Source: UBA7803 sp034522075
Lineage (GTDB): Bacteria; Pseudomonadota; Gammaproteobacteria; Pseudomonadales; Azotimanducaceae
DNA length: 64,000 bases
Reading direction: 5' to 3'
Assembly (NCBI GenBank): GCA_034522075.1
Contig: JAXHLO010000019.1
Span: forward strand, 1 to 64,000
A program made the position numbers and the translations under genes. Positions 15,507 to 24,698 of the stretch are shown in pieces (positions within the stretch are counted from its first letter, which is position 1; each line of letters starts with the position of its first letter). The notes below the pieces were generated by a model. The model made no database searches. It worked only from the letters and a program-made list of their open reading frames with translations, and was not told the origin of the DNA.

Positions 15507-17501
15507 TTGGATTTTTTCGGCGCACAGGACACCGCGCGGCGCAAGACGTGGCAGCTCGCTGCACTGTTTGCTGCCGCGGTGGTGTGCCTGATCCTGCTCA
15601 CCAACGTGCTCATCGGCGCTGTCTATACCTATACGGCCCGGCCGTCGCCCACCGGCGGCATCGACTTCAATGCGGCATTGACCGACATGCCCGTCGGCTA
15701 CTGGCTGGTCATCAGCCTTGCCGTCATCGCTGTTGTGGCACTGGCCAGCGGCTACAAATACCTGCAGGTGCGCGGCGGCGGCCGCGCCATCGCCGAGTCG
15801 CTGGGCGGCCGGCTGATCCTGCAATCCACCTCCGAGTACCGGGAACGGCGCCTGCTCAACATCGTCGAAGAAATGGCCATTGCCTCCGGCACACCGGTGC
15901 CGCCGGTCTATGTCATCGATGAGCCGAGCATCAACGCTTTCGCCGCCGGATTCAGCCCGGACGATGCGGTGGTGGGCGTCAATCAGGGCACCCTCGAGCA
16001 TCTGAGCCGGGAGGAGTTGCAGGGGGTGGTGGCCCACGAGTTCAGCCACATTCTGAACGGCGACAGCCGCCTCAATCTGCGCCTGATTGCCGTGCTGCAC
16101 GGCATTCTGTTCATCGGCCTGGTGGGCCGCGGCGTGCTCTACGGTTTCGGCCGCCGGGGCGTCAGACGCAGCAGCGGCCGCGGCAGCGGCGGCGCCCCGA
16201 TGCTGGCGCTGGGCCTCGGCTTCCTGGTCATCGGCTATGCGGGCACATTCTTCGGTAACCTGATCAAGGCGGCGGTCAGCCGGCAGCGGGAGTATCTGGC
16301 CGACGCGGCGTCGGTGCAGTTCACCCGCAACCCGGCCGGCATCGCCGGCGCCCTGAAGAAGATCGGCGGGCTCGGCGCCGGATCCTCCATGAGCGGCGCG
16401 GCCGCCGGTGAAGCCAGCCACATGTTCTTCGGTCAGGCCGACCGGCCGTTTCTCAACAGCCTGATGGCCACCCATCCGCCATTGGCGGCGCGCATTCAGG
16501 CTGTAGACCCGCGCTGGGACGGACGCTTTCCAGCCATCAGCGGCGAGGCTGCCGACACGCCCGCCGACGGGCAACCGGGTGTGTCCGGGTTCGCCGGCGG
16601 CGGACAGACGGCGGCGCCGGCCCATCACGCCGGCGATAGGCCGGCGCATAACGCCGGCGATAGCCTGGAGATTCACGCCACACCGGACCATGTGGTGGAC
16701 GCCGTGGGGCAGCTCGACGACCGGGGGCTGGATCAGGCCGCTGCGCTGATCGGGGGGCTGCCGGCCGCACTCCGCGATGCCGCTCACGACCCGTTCAGCG
16801 CCCGGGCGCTGATCTATGCGCTGGTGATCGATCGGCAGTCCGATGCCAGACAGGCGCAGCTCGACCACGTGGACGCCGCAGCGGAACAGGGTATCTCCCT
16901 TGAACTGGCCGGGCTGCTGAAGCCGGTCGAGACGCTGGACGAGCAACAGAAGCTCACCCTGGTGGAAATGGCGGTTCCGGCCCTGAAGGAACTGTCCGAG
17001 GCGCAGTATCAGCGCTTCACCAGCAACCTGGTTACCCTGATCAAGGCCGACCAGCGTATCGACCTCTTCGAATGGGTACTGCACCGGCTGCTGGTCAAGG
17101 AGCTCAAGGGCCACTTCGAAGGCCGGCAACCTCAGTCGGCACGCTATGGCAGCATCAAACCCATAGCGTCGGAGGCGCTGGAACTGCTGTCTGCCCTGGC
17201 CCGCGCGGGCAGCGGCAGCGGAGAGGCCATGACTGCAGCCTTCGCGCAGGGTTCGGCCGCCCTGGAGATTCCTGGTGAATTGAACCGCGCTGAAGACGTC
17301 AACTTCGCCCGGCTGAATCGCGCCCTGGCCGAGCTGCGCCTGCTCAAGCCCTTGCAGAAACCGCGTCTGATCAAGGCCTGCGCCGCCGTGGTGCTGGCGG
17401 ACGGCGGCGCTTCCGCCCGACAGGGCGCGTTGCTGCAGGGCGTGGCCGCCGCCCTGGACTGCCCCCTGCCGCCATCCATCTATACTGCGGCGAATGGCTG
17501 A
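15507..17501 (+). CDS. M48-family membrane metalloprotease with long C-terminal domain
   Basis: 664-residue zinc protease. Membrane helices lie near residues 14-37 and 56-77. The zinc motif HEFSH (about residues 176-180) is followed by a further membrane hairpin. The third ligand Glu is in REYLADAAS (about 260). The C-terminal 300 residues form a soluble domain beyond the HtpX-like core, separated by a Gly/Ala/His-rich linker with a tandem repeat (PAHHAGDR, PAHNAGDS). The start is a TTG at 15507, 12 bases after lemA, with a weak ribosome site. The 3' end overlaps the Ppx/GppA gene by 8 bases. Likely role: inner-membrane proteolysis with LemA. Confidence 0.88.
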   Translation: MDFFGAQDTARRKTWQLAALFAAAVVCLILLTNVLIGAVYTYTARPSPTGGIDFNAALTDMPVGYWLVISLAVIAVVALASGYKYLQVRGGGRAIAESLGGRLILQSTSEYRERRLLNIVEEMAIASGTPVPPVYVIDEPSINAFAAGFSPDDAVVGVNQGTLEHLSREELQGVVAHEFSHILNGDSRLNLRLIAVLHGILFIGLVGRGVLYGFGRRGVRRSSGRGSGGAPMLALGLGFLVIGYAGTFFGNLIKAAVSRQREYLADAASVQFTRNPAGIAGALKKIGGLGAGSSMSGAAAGEASHMFFGQADRPFLNSLMATHPPLAARIQAVDPRWDGRFPAISGEAADTPADGQPGVSGFAGGGQTAAPAHHAGDRPAHNAGDSLEIHATPDHVVDAVGQLDDRGLDQAAALIGGLPAALRDAAHDPFSARALIYALVIDRQSDARQAQLDHVDAAAEQGISLELAGLLKPVETLDEQQKLTLVEMAVPALKELSEAQYQRFTSNLVTLIKADQRIDLFEWVLHRLLVKELKGHFEGRQPQSARYGSIKPIASEALELLSALARAGSGSGEAMTAAFAQGSAALEIPGELNRAEDVNFARLNRALAELRLLKPLQKPRLIKACAAVVLADGGASARQGALLQGVAAALDCPLPPSIYTAANG

Positions 17502-19020
17502 ATCCCCTACCCCAGCCGACAATCTTCCCAGCAGCGAGCTCGCCGCCCTGGATCTCGGCTCCAACAGTTTTCATCTGCTGGTGGTGCAGGCCAATCACGG
17601 CCGCATCCAGGTCATCGACAAGATCAAGGAAATGGTCCGTCTCGCCGAAGGCCTGGATGCCGACGACAACCTGGTCGAACCCGTGGCCCGGCGGGCCCTT
17701 GCGTGCCTGGAGCGGCTCGGTCAGCGCCTGCGGGACGTGCCGCCCGAGAACGTGCGGGTTGTGGCGACCAATACCCTGCGCCGCGCCAGCAACGCGGCCG
17801 AGTTCATCCAGCGCGCGGAGTCTGCGCTGGGGCACACCGTAGAAGTCATCTCCGGCCGCGAAGAAGCGCGGCTGATCTATCTGGGGGTGAGCCACGCCCT
17901 GGAAGATCAGCACCAGCGGCGGCTGGTGGTGGATATCGGCGGCGGCAGCACCGAGGTCATTCTCGGCAGGCGCTTCGATGCGGAAATGATGGAGAGCCTG
18001 TACATGGGCTGTGTCAGTCATTCCCGCAGCCACTTCCCCGATGGCCGGGTCCGCGCCCGGCAGTTCGAGCAAGCCGTGAACCATGCCCGCCAGGAGCTGG
18101 AGCCGATCCGCCGTGCCTACCGGGAAGCCGGCTGGGATACGGCTGTGGGCGCGTCCGGCACGATCCTGGCCGCCCAGGAAATCCTCAATCACATGGGCCG
18201 GGATCAGGGTGGCATTACTCTGAACGGCCTGGAGCAGATCCGCCGGGCCCTGGTGAACGCCAAGGACGAAGCACCGCTGTCCATACCCGGTCTGCCTGCG
18301 GACCGGGCACCCGTCTTTCCCGGCGGTCTCGCCATTCTCTACGCCATCTTCGAGGCACTGGACATCGAGCGTATGCAGGCCACGAGCGGGGCCCTGCGGG
18401 AAGGCGTTATCTACGATCTGCTGGGCCGCGCTGCGCATCGCGACGTGCGGGAAAACACCGTGCGGGACCTGATGGCCCGCTATCACGTGGACGAACGTCA
18501 CAGCCAGCGGGTACGCGAATCCGCCCTGCTGCTGCTCGCGCAGGTCGCCGCGGACTGGCAGCTCACCGATCCGGACGACCGGCAGATGCTCGGCTGGGCC
18601 GCCGACCTGCACGAAATCGGCATGGACATCGCCCACAGCCAGTATCACAAGCACGGCGGCTATCTGCTGCGCTACATGGACATGTCCGGGTTCTCGAGCT
18701 GGGAACAGCGGCAACTGGCCGTGCTGGTACGTGCTCACCGGCGCAAATTCCCGGCCGCCGATACGAGTTTCGTGGGCGCCGAGCGTACCCGACTGATCCG
18801 CATGGCGGTACTGCTGCGGCTGGCCGTGGTGCTGCACCGCAACCGCGGAATTCGTCCGCTGCCCCACGTGGGCATCAGCGTGGAGGAAAACCGCGATCAC
18901 CTCACCGTCAGTCTACCCAGCGCCTGGCTGCGCCGGCATCCGCTGACCCGGCTCGATCTGCAACAGGAAGCCGCTTATCTGGCGGCCATACCGCTACAGC
19001 TCAGCATCAGTGCGCACTGA
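17494..19020 (+). CDS. ppx: Ppx/GppA exopolyphosphatase
   Basis: 508-residue member of the ASKHA phosphatase family that removes terminal phosphates from polyphosphate or acts on pppGpp. The phosphate-binding loops are LAALDLGSNSFHLLVVQ (residues 12-28) and VVDIGGGSTEVILG (about 147-160). The C-terminal half carries an HD-like region (LHEIGMDIAHSQYHKHG, about 373-389), as in full-length Ppx. It overlaps the M48 protease gene by 8 bases and is convergent with ppk1, whose stop is only 6 bases away. Polyphosphate synthesis and breakdown genes therefore face each other. Confidence 0.93.
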   Translation: MAESPTPADNLPSSELAALDLGSNSFHLLVVQANHGRIQVIDKIKEMVRLAEGLDADDNLVEPVARRALACLERLGQRLRDVPPENVRVVATNTLRRASNAAEFIQRAESALGHTVEVISGREEARLIYLGVSHALEDQHQRRLVVDIGGGSTEVILGRRFDAEMMESLYMGCVSHSRSHFPDGRVRARQFEQAVNHARQELEPIRRAYREAGWDTAVGASGTILAAQEILNHMGRDQGGITLNGLEQIRRALVNAKDEAPLSIPGLPADRAPVFPGGLAILYAIFEALDIERMQATSGALREGVIYDLLGRAAHRDVRENTVRDLMARYHVDERHSQRVRESALLLLAQVAADWQLTDPDDRQMLGWAADLHEIGMDIAHSQYHKHGGYLLRYMDMSGFSSWEQRQLAVLVRAHRRKFPAADTSFVGAERTRLIRMAVLLRLAVVLHRNRGIRPLPHVGISVEENRDHLTVSLPSAWLRRHPLTRLDLQQEAAYLAAIPLQLSISAH

Positions 19021-19025
19021 CGGCG

Positions 19026-21119
19026 CTACGGCGCCGGCCCATCGGCCAGTTCCCGCAACAGGGTCTCCTGCGCACTCTTGCGCTTGCCGCGCGGCGCCGT
19101 GACCTGGCGATAGCTGCCGTCGGCCTGGAGCAGCCAGGCCTGGCAGTTGTCCGCCAGATAAAGCTGCATGTCGCGCAGAATGCGCTGGCGGATTTTCGCA
19201 TCATGGATGGGGAAGCAGGTCTCAACCCGGCTGAAGAAATTGCGGCCCATCCAGTCGGCGCTGGACAGGTACAGATCCGGTTCGGAATTCTGAAAATGAA
19301 ACACCCGTGTGTGCTCGAGGAACCGGCCAACGATGGAGCGCACGCGGATGTTCTCCGAGACACCTTTTACGCCCGGACGCAGGGCACAGATACCGCGGAC
19401 GATAAGATCGATCTTCACCCCGGCAATGGACGCCCGGTATAGAGCCTGAATGATCTGCGGCTCGATCAGCGCATTCATCTTAGCCAGGATGCGGGCCGGC
19501 TGCCCGGACCGTGCCGCGCGGATCTCCCGCTCGATGCACTCGAGCATGGTCTTGTGCAGAGTGAACGGCGACTGCAGCAGGGTCTTCAACCGGCGGGTGC
19601 GGCCCATGGATGTGAGCTGCTGAAAGAGCTGCTGCACGTCCTGACCGATGTCGTCGCGGCAGGTGAACAGGCCATAATCCGTGTATAACCTTGTCGTGCG
19701 ACTGTGATAGTTGCCGGTACCCAGATGCACGTAGCGTTTCAGCGCGCGGCCTTCACGGCGTACCACCATGCTCATCTTGGCATGGGTCTTGTGCCCGACC
19801 ACACCGTAGACCACCTGCGCCCCCGCTTTCTGCAGGTGGTTCGCCAGGTCGATGTTGGCCTGCTCGTCGAAGCGCGCGCGCAGCTCGATCACCACCAGCA
19901 CTTCCTTGCCGTTCACGGCGGCCCGGGTCAAAGCTTCCACCACGGCCGATTCGGTACCAGTGCGGTAGAGCGTCTGCCGGATCGCCAGCACTGAGTTGTC
20001 CTCGGCTGACTGGCGCAGAAAATCGATGAACGGTGCGAACGACTGGAATGGATGGTGCAGCAGCACGTCACCGGCCGCGATAACTTCGAACAGGGTGTCT
20101 GCCTGGTGCACCCGCTCCGGAATGTGCGGCGTGAAGCCCGGATATTTCAGGTCGGGGCTGACCACCATGTCCGGCAGCGCGGCCAGCCGCATGAGATTCA
20201 CCGGCCCGTCGCAGCGGTAGACGTCGGACGACTCGAGGCGGAACTGATTGGTGAGAAAAGTCTCGAGCTCGCCCGGGCAATCGTCGGCCAGCTCCAGGCG
20301 CACGGCGTCGCCATAGCGCCGTGAGGACAGCTCTCCTTCCACCGCGCGCAGCAGATCGTCCACTTCCTCCATGTCGACGAACAGATCGCTGTTGCGGGTG
20401 ACCCGGAACTGATAGCAGCCGCTCACGTGCATGCCCGGAAACAACTCTTCCACGTAAGCTTCGATAATCGACGACAGCAGCACGAACTCGTGCGGGGACT
20501 GGGCACAATTCTCCGGCAGGGCGACGATGCGCGGCAGGGATCTGGGGGCCTGCACGATGGCCCGGCCCAGTTCCCGGCCGAAGGCGTCTTCCCCTTCCAG
20601 GGCCACGATGAAGGCCAGGTTCTTGTTCAAAGGCTGCGGGAACGGATGTGCCGGGTCCAGGGCGATGGGGCTGATCACCGGCGCCAGCTCGCGGTTGAAA
20701 TAACGTTTCAGCCATTGCTGCTGGCGGCTGTTCCAGACGTCCACGGGTAGAATACGGATGCCGTGGCGGTCCAGTCTGGGCAACAGGGTGTCGTTGAGCA
20801 CCTGGTACTGCTGACGGACCAGTCCGTGGCAGACGTCGTTGATGGCGCGCAACTGCTCGGCGGGGCTCATGTTGTCCGGACCACGGCGGGTGGCACCGTA
20901 GGCTTCCTGCTGCTTCAAGCCGGCCACGCGGATCTCGAAGAACTCATCGAGCACGGCGCTGGCGATGCACAGGAAGCGCAAACGCTCGAGCAGGGCCAGG
21001 CCGTCGTCGCCCGCCTGAGCCAGCACACGGCGATTGAACTCCAGCAGCGACAGCTCGCGGTTGATGTACAGATCCGGGCTGTTCAGGTCACTGTGCTGGG
21101 GTTGGGCGGCGCTGGCCAT
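19026..21119 (-). CDS. ppk1: Polyphosphate kinase 1
   Basis: Makes inorganic polyphosphate from ATP, 697 residues, the usual length. The N domain begins DLYINRELSLLEFNRRVLAQ-like around residue 15. The catalytic domains contain the phospho-accepting histidine region GHKTHAKMSMVV (about residues 431-442) and the second conserved segment HLGTGNYHSRTTRLYTDYG (about 455-473). The gene is convergent with ppx and divergent from cmoA across a 59-base gap, in which both promoters must lie. No frameshift or missing motif was seen. Confidence 0.96.
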   Translation of the reverse strand: MASAAQPQHSDLNSPDLYINRELSLLEFNRRVLAQAGDDGLALLERLRFLCIASAVLDEFFEIRVAGLKQQEAYGATRRGPDNMSPAEQLRAINDVCHGLVRQQYQVLNDTLLPRLDRHGIRILPVDVWNSRQQQWLKRYFNRELAPVISPIALDPAHPFPQPLNKNLAFIVALEGEDAFGRELGRAIVQAPRSLPRIVALPENCAQSPHEFVLLSSIIEAYVEELFPGMHVSGCYQFRVTRNSDLFVDMEEVDDLLRAVEGELSSRRYGDAVRLELADDCPGELETFLTNQFRLESSDVYRCDGPVNLMRLAALPDMVVSPDLKYPGFTPHIPERVHQADTLFEVIAAGDVLLHHPFQSFAPFIDFLRQSAEDNSVLAIRQTLYRTGTESAVVEALTRAAVNGKEVLVVIELRARFDEQANIDLANHLQKAGAQVVYGVVGHKTHAKMSMVVRREGRALKRYVHLGTGNYHSRTTRLYTDYGLFTCRDDIGQDVQQLFQQLTSMGRTRRLKTLLQSPFTLHKTMLECIEREIRAARSGQPARILAKMNALIEPQIIQALYRASIAGVKIDLIVRGICALRPGVKGVSENIRVRSIVGRFLEHTRVFHFQNSEPDLYLSSADWMGRNFFSRVETCFPIHDAKIRQRILRDMQLYLADNCQAWLLQADGSYRQVTAPRGKRKSAQETLLRELADGPAP

Positions 21120-21178
21120 GCGTTGACGCTGTGCGGCGTAAACCCGTTACCATATCACGTCAATGTTGCGGAATTGTT

Positions 21179-21907
21179 ATGACCGACTCCGACCAGGTCT
21201 ACCGCCAGCGCCACTCGCACCTGGTGGATTTTGCCTTCGACGAAACCGTGGCCGCGGTATTTCCCGACATGATCCGCCGCTCGGTTCCCGGCTATGAAAC
21301 CGTGGTCCCCATCACCGGGCTGCTGGCGGCTCGGGCCCTGCGCAGCGCCGGCAATACGCCGGGGCGCGCCTACGACCTGGGTTGTTCCCTGGGTGCCACG
21401 GCTCTGGCCATATTACGTCAGCTCGACGGCGTGCCGTGCCAGGTGGTGGCGGTCGACAGCTCGACCGCCATGATCGACAAGGCTCGAGCGCTCGTGGACG
21501 ACCCGCGGGTGCAGTTCGTCTGTGCGGACATCCGCCAGCAGCCGCTCGAACCCTGTCACGCGGTCACCGTCAACTATGTGCTGCAGTTTCTGCCCCCCGC
21601 CGATCGGCTGGCCATGCTCACCCGCATTCACGACGCCCTGTCTGACGACGGCGTTCTGCTGCTCTCGGAGAAGATCCGCTTCGATGATCCCGCTACGCAG
21701 GCAGACTTCGATGCCGCGCATCTGGAGTTCAAGCGCGCCAACGGCTACTCCGAATTGGAGATCAGCCAGAAGCGCTCGGCGCTGGAAAACGTCATGCAGA
21801 TCGATACCGAAGAGATCCACCGGGAACGCCTGCGCCAGGCCGGCTTCAGCCGGGTACGCAAATGGTATCAGTGCCTGAACTGGGCGTCCTTCGAGGCGCG
21901 CCCGTGA
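21179..21907 (+). CDS. cmoA: CmoA, carboxy-S-adenosyl-L-methionine synthase
   Basis: Converts SAM and prephenate to carboxy-SAM, the donor used by CmoB. 242 residues, starting at the ATG 21179 (MTDSDQVYRQRHSHLVDFAF). An upstream extension lacks homology. The SAM-binding segment is RAYDLGCSLGATALAILRQ (about residues 62-80). LLLSEKIRFDDP (about 160-171) and the C-terminal KWYQCLNWASF are family signatures. The stop overlaps the GTG start of cmoB (GTGA at 21904-21907), giving translational coupling. Product acts in the cytoplasm on tRNA wobble uridine modification (cmo5U34). Confidence 0.95.
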   Translation: MTDSDQVYRQRHSHLVDFAFDETVAAVFPDMIRRSVPGYETVVPITGLLAARALRSAGNTPGRAYDLGCSLGATALAILRQLDGVPCQVVAVDSSTAMIDKARALVDDPRVQFVCADIRQQPLEPCHAVTVNYVLQFLPPADRLAMLTRIHDALSDDGVLLLSEKIRFDDPATQADFDAAHLEFKRANGYSELEISQKRSALENVMQIDTEEIHRERLRQAGFSRVRKWYQCLNWASFEARP

Positions 21908-22839
21908 ACCCGGCTGCCGCCGGAACCCTGCCTGCCGGTTGCGAAGCTCTGGCTCCGCTCATCACCGCAAGACTGGCCCCTGCCGCCCACGGTGATCTGC
22001 CGCGCTGGCTGGCCGCGCTGCAGGCTTTGCCGGATCTTGCCGTCGACACGGCGAGCCTGGGCGACACCGTGACATTCGACGGCCCCGCATCGGCGGCCCA
22101 GCGCCGGGAACTGATGGACGCTCTGCAGGCGCTGCACCCCTGGCGCAAGGGCCCGTTCCGGCTGTTCGGCGTGGACATCGACACGGAGTGGCGCTCGGAC
22201 TGGAAGTGGCAGCGCGTGGCGCCCGGCCTGGCGAGCCTGCACGGGCAGCGGGTTCTCGATGTAGGCTGCGGCAACGGCTACTTCGGCTGGCGCATGCTGG
22301 AGGCCGGCGCCGCCGAGGTCGTTGGCGTGGATCCCACGATCGTGTTCGCCCTGCAGCACCGGGCCGTCAATCACTATGCGCGCAGCAGCAGCAACCACGT
22401 GTTGCCGGTTCGATTCGAGGAAATGCCGGAGATCGAATTCGACACGGTATTCAGCATGGGGGTGATCTACCACCGCCGGGATCCGCAAGAACACACCATG
22501 CGGTTGTTCCGGCACACCCGGCCGGGCGGTCAGGTGGTGCTGGAGTCACTGGTGGTGGCCGGACCGCAGGCGCTGCATCCCAGGGATCGCTACGCGCGCA
22601 TGCGCAACGTTCACGTGGTGCCCACGGCGGCGCACCTGTGCCGGTGGCTCGAAGCGGCGGGCTTCGACGACGCCCGGCTCACGGATGAGACCACCACCAC
22701 GACCGGCGAGCAGCGCAGCACCGCATGGATGCGCTTTCAATCCCTGGCGGACAGCCTGCAACCCGGCGAACCGAGTCGCACCGTGGAAGGCTACCCGGCG
22801 CCGCGGCGCGCGGTCGTGGTGGCGCGCAAGCCTGTATAA
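21904..22839 (+). CDS. cmoB: CmoB, tRNA U34 carboxymethyltransferase
   Basis: Transfers the carboxymethyl group of carboxy-SAM to 5-hydroxyuridine at tRNA position 34. With the GTG start at 21904 the protein has 311 residues, close to E. coli CmoB. The central motif WRKGPFRLFGVDIDTEWRSD (about residues 80-99) is nearly identical to the E. coli protein. ILDVGC-like RVLDVGCGNGYFGWRML and FSMGVIYHRRDPQEH follow, and the C terminus ends EGYPAPRRAVVVARKP. An in-frame ATG at 21862 is possible but would overlap cmoA by 46 bases. Coupled to cmoA by a 4-base overlap. Confidence 0.95.
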   Translation: MNPAAAGTLPAGCEALAPLITARLAPAAHGDLPRWLAALQALPDLAVDTASLGDTVTFDGPASAAQRRELMDALQALHPWRKGPFRLFGVDIDTEWRSDWKWQRVAPGLASLHGQRVLDVGCGNGYFGWRMLEAGAAEVVGVDPTIVFALQHRAVNHYARSSSNHVLPVRFEEMPEIEFDTVFSMGVIYHRRDPQEHTMRLFRHTRPGGQVVLESLVVAGPQALHPRDRYARMRNVHVVPTAAHLCRWLEAAGFDDARLTDETTTTTGEQRSTAWMRFQSLADSLQPGEPSRTVEGYPAPRRAVVVARKPV

Positions 22840-22869
22840 TACGCGGTCATCTACCAGCCGCGAGCCGCC

Positions 22870-23247
22870 ATGATTCTCGGTCTGATACCCATGAACTTCC
22901 GCTTTCGCGGCAGACTGAACCGCCTGAAAGACATCTATCAGTGCTTTCGCGACCATCCGGACAAAGGTCTGCATCCCACTCAGATCGCCCGCTATACGGG
23001 CATGTCCACGTCGCAGGTCAGCGAGCGCCTGCAGGCTACGCCGGAACTGTTCGTCAAGCTGCCCGGGCGCCGCGACGGCATCACCCGCTACCGGCTTACC
23101 ACGGCCACCTCGGCACGGACCCCGGAGCAGGTGGAGGCCTTCCTCAACACCCAGGCGCGCAAAGAAAGCCTGGTGTTCTATGCCTTCGGCGCCATGCTGC
23201 TCTGCCTCGCGCTGATCGTCCTGGTGCTGATCGGGCCGGCGCTGTAA
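22870..23247 (+). CDS. Small winged-helix protein with C-terminal membrane anchor
   Basis: 125 residues, not assigned to a named family. Residues about 15-75 look like a winged helix: LKDIYQCFRDHPDKGLHP, then a helix-turn-helix IARYTGMSTSQVSERLQAT, then a wing with RRDGITRYRL. The last 25 residues (LVFYAFGAMLLCLALIVLVL) form one membrane helix. The protein thus appears to be a membrane-tethered DNA-binding or protein-interaction domain with the helix at the C terminus. A start at ATG 22891 would also fit. It lies 30 bases after cmoB and 3 bases before an acyl-CoA dehydrogenase gene. No function is claimed. Confidence 0.72.
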   Translation: MILGLIPMNFRFRGRLNRLKDIYQCFRDHPDKGLHPTQIARYTGMSTSQVSERLQATPELFVKLPGRRDGITRYRLTTATSARTPEQVEAFLNTQARKESLVFYAFGAMLLCLALIVLVLIGPAL

Positions 23248-23250
23248 ACC

Positions 23251-24360
23251 ATGCCCGAATCGCTCAACCCAGCGCAGCAGGAACTCGCCCGACGCGTCCG
23301 TGATTTTGCGGCGCAGGAACTGGAGCCGCGCCGCGGTCAGCCGGCGGCAGAAGCACGACCGGCGGTCATCGCGGCAGCCAAGGCGGCCGGCTTGTACGCC
23401 ATGACCCAGCCCACGGAATTCGGCGGCACGGCAGCCGCCAATCTGGAACTGACCATTGCCCGGGAGGAACTGGCCGCCGGCAACGCGCCTTTTCAGGATG
23501 CCGTGTTCGGTCCCGGCCCCGGCGTGCTGGCCGATGTCGGTGAGCCGCTGCGCAGCAGCCATCTGGCACCCCTGCTGGCCGGCGAGAAGCGCGGCGCGTT
23601 CGGTTTCACCGAGCCCGACGATGCAGCCGCGCCCACGCGTGCCAGGGTCGACGGCGACACTCTGGTGATCGACGGCCGCAAGTCCTATGTCACCGGCGGC
23701 GCCGAGGCGGACTTCATCAACACCCTGGTCGACGTGGAAGACCACGGCCCCGCCCTGGTGGTCATCGATACGGACCTGCCGGGGGTCTCGATCGAACAGC
23801 ACTTCTCGTCTCTGGACGGCAGCCGCCACGCGGCATTCCGTTTTGCAGACGTGCGCGTTCCCGCCAGCCACCTCATCGGCGCCCCCGGCGAGGGCCTGCC
23901 CCGCGCCATGCGGCAGATCGGCGATACGCGGCTGGCTATTGCCGCCCACTGCGTGGGCACCATGCGCTGGGTGCTCGATTATCTCACCCGGCACCTCAGT
24001 CAACCGGACCGCGGCGGCAAACCGCGCGGCGACCGGGAAGGCGTGCGGCTGCGCTACGCCGAGCTGCGCATTCAGGCCTTCGCCGCGCGCAGCATGCTGT
24101 ACCGGGCCGCGCGCCTGGCGGACGGCGGTGAGAACGTGGTGAACGAAGCCATCGCCTGTAAGGTGTTCGCCACTGAAGCGGTGGGCGAGATCGTCGATAG
24201 CGCCATTCAACTGGTGGGCGGCACGGCGTTGCGCGTCGATCATCCCCTGGCCGTGCTTTACCAGCAGGTCCGCAGCCTGCGCCTCGCGGAGGGCGGCAAC
24301 GACGTATTGCGCCTGAACCTGGCCCGCGGCAAGCTGGACCTGAACAAAGGCCGCCTGTGA
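23251..24360 (+). CDS. Acyl-CoA dehydrogenase family protein
   Basis: 369 residues with the acyl-CoA dehydrogenase fold: N-terminal helices (LNPAQQELARRVRDFAAQEL), a beta domain with GAFGFTEPDDAAAPTRARVDG around 113-133, and C-terminal helices. The usual catalytic-base region reads LRLAEGGNDVLRLNLARGKL, retaining the glutamate of the EG(T/G) pattern. The mid-domain is shorter than in the other acyl-CoA dehydrogenase of this window (13637-14830), so the two are distant paralogues. The stop overlaps the GTG start of the lipoprotein gene by 4 bases. Substrate unknown. Confidence 0.86.
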   Translation: MPESLNPAQQELARRVRDFAAQELEPRRGQPAAEARPAVIAAAKAAGLYAMTQPTEFGGTAAANLELTIAREELAAGNAPFQDAVFGPGPGVLADVGEPLRSSHLAPLLAGEKRGAFGFTEPDDAAAPTRARVDGDTLVIDGRKSYVTGGAEADFINTLVDVEDHGPALVVIDTDLPGVSIEQHFSSLDGSRHAAFRFADVRVPASHLIGAPGEGLPRAMRQIGDTRLAIAAHCVGTMRWVLDYLTRHLSQPDRGGKPRGDREGVRLRYAELRIQAFAARSMLYRAARLADGGENVVNEAIACKVFATEAVGEIVDSAIQLVGGTALRVDHPLAVLYQQVRSLRLAEGGNDVLRLNLARGKLDLNKGRL

Positions 24361-24698
24361 CTCTGCCCATGTATCGATTTATGCCTCGACTGACGATTAC
24401 CGGAATTTTCGTGCTCGGCGTCGGGGGCTGTACCTGGATCGAGCTCACCGACGCCGGCGCGGCCGTGCGGCAAGGCTCGGCGTCCGCCGTGCAGGATTGC
24501 CGGCTCGTCGGCACAGTGACGTCGACGACACAGGACCGGGTGCTGCTCAAGCGCGGCCGGGGTAAAGTGGCCGAGGAGCTCATCGTGCTGGCGCGCAATG
24601 AAGCAGCCACCCTGGGCGGCGACGTCATCGTCCCCGCCGGGCCCATGCGCGACGGCCGCCAGGATTTCAACGTCTACAACTGCGGGAGAGCAACGTGA
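24357..24698 (+). CDS. Small lipoprotein, DUF4156-like
   Basis: 113 residues with a lipoprotein signal peptide: hydrophobic LTITGIFVLGVGGC ending in the lipobox VGGC, Cys at about residue 25. The mature domain has two further cysteines (VQDCRLVG and VYNCG) that may pair, and a region of alternating strands (ELIVLARNEAATLGGDVIV), as in DUF4156 proteins. The GTG start overlaps the preceding stop (GTGA), and its own stop overlaps the next gene. Probably attached to an outer or inner membrane leaflet; role unknown. Confidence 0.75.
   Translation: MTLPMYRFMPRLTITGIFVLGVGGCTWIELTDAGAAVRQGSASAVQDCRLVGTVTSTTQDRVLLKRGRGKVAEELIVLARNEAATLGGDVIVPAGPMRDGRQDFNVYNCGRAT

Noticed and set aside
16600..16680. 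Tandem GC repeats in the M48 protease gene as a possible regulatory element.
   Set aside because: The repeats keep the frame and encode a Pro/Ala/His/Gly linker (PAHHAGDR, PAHNAGDS) between domains, so a protein linker explains them.
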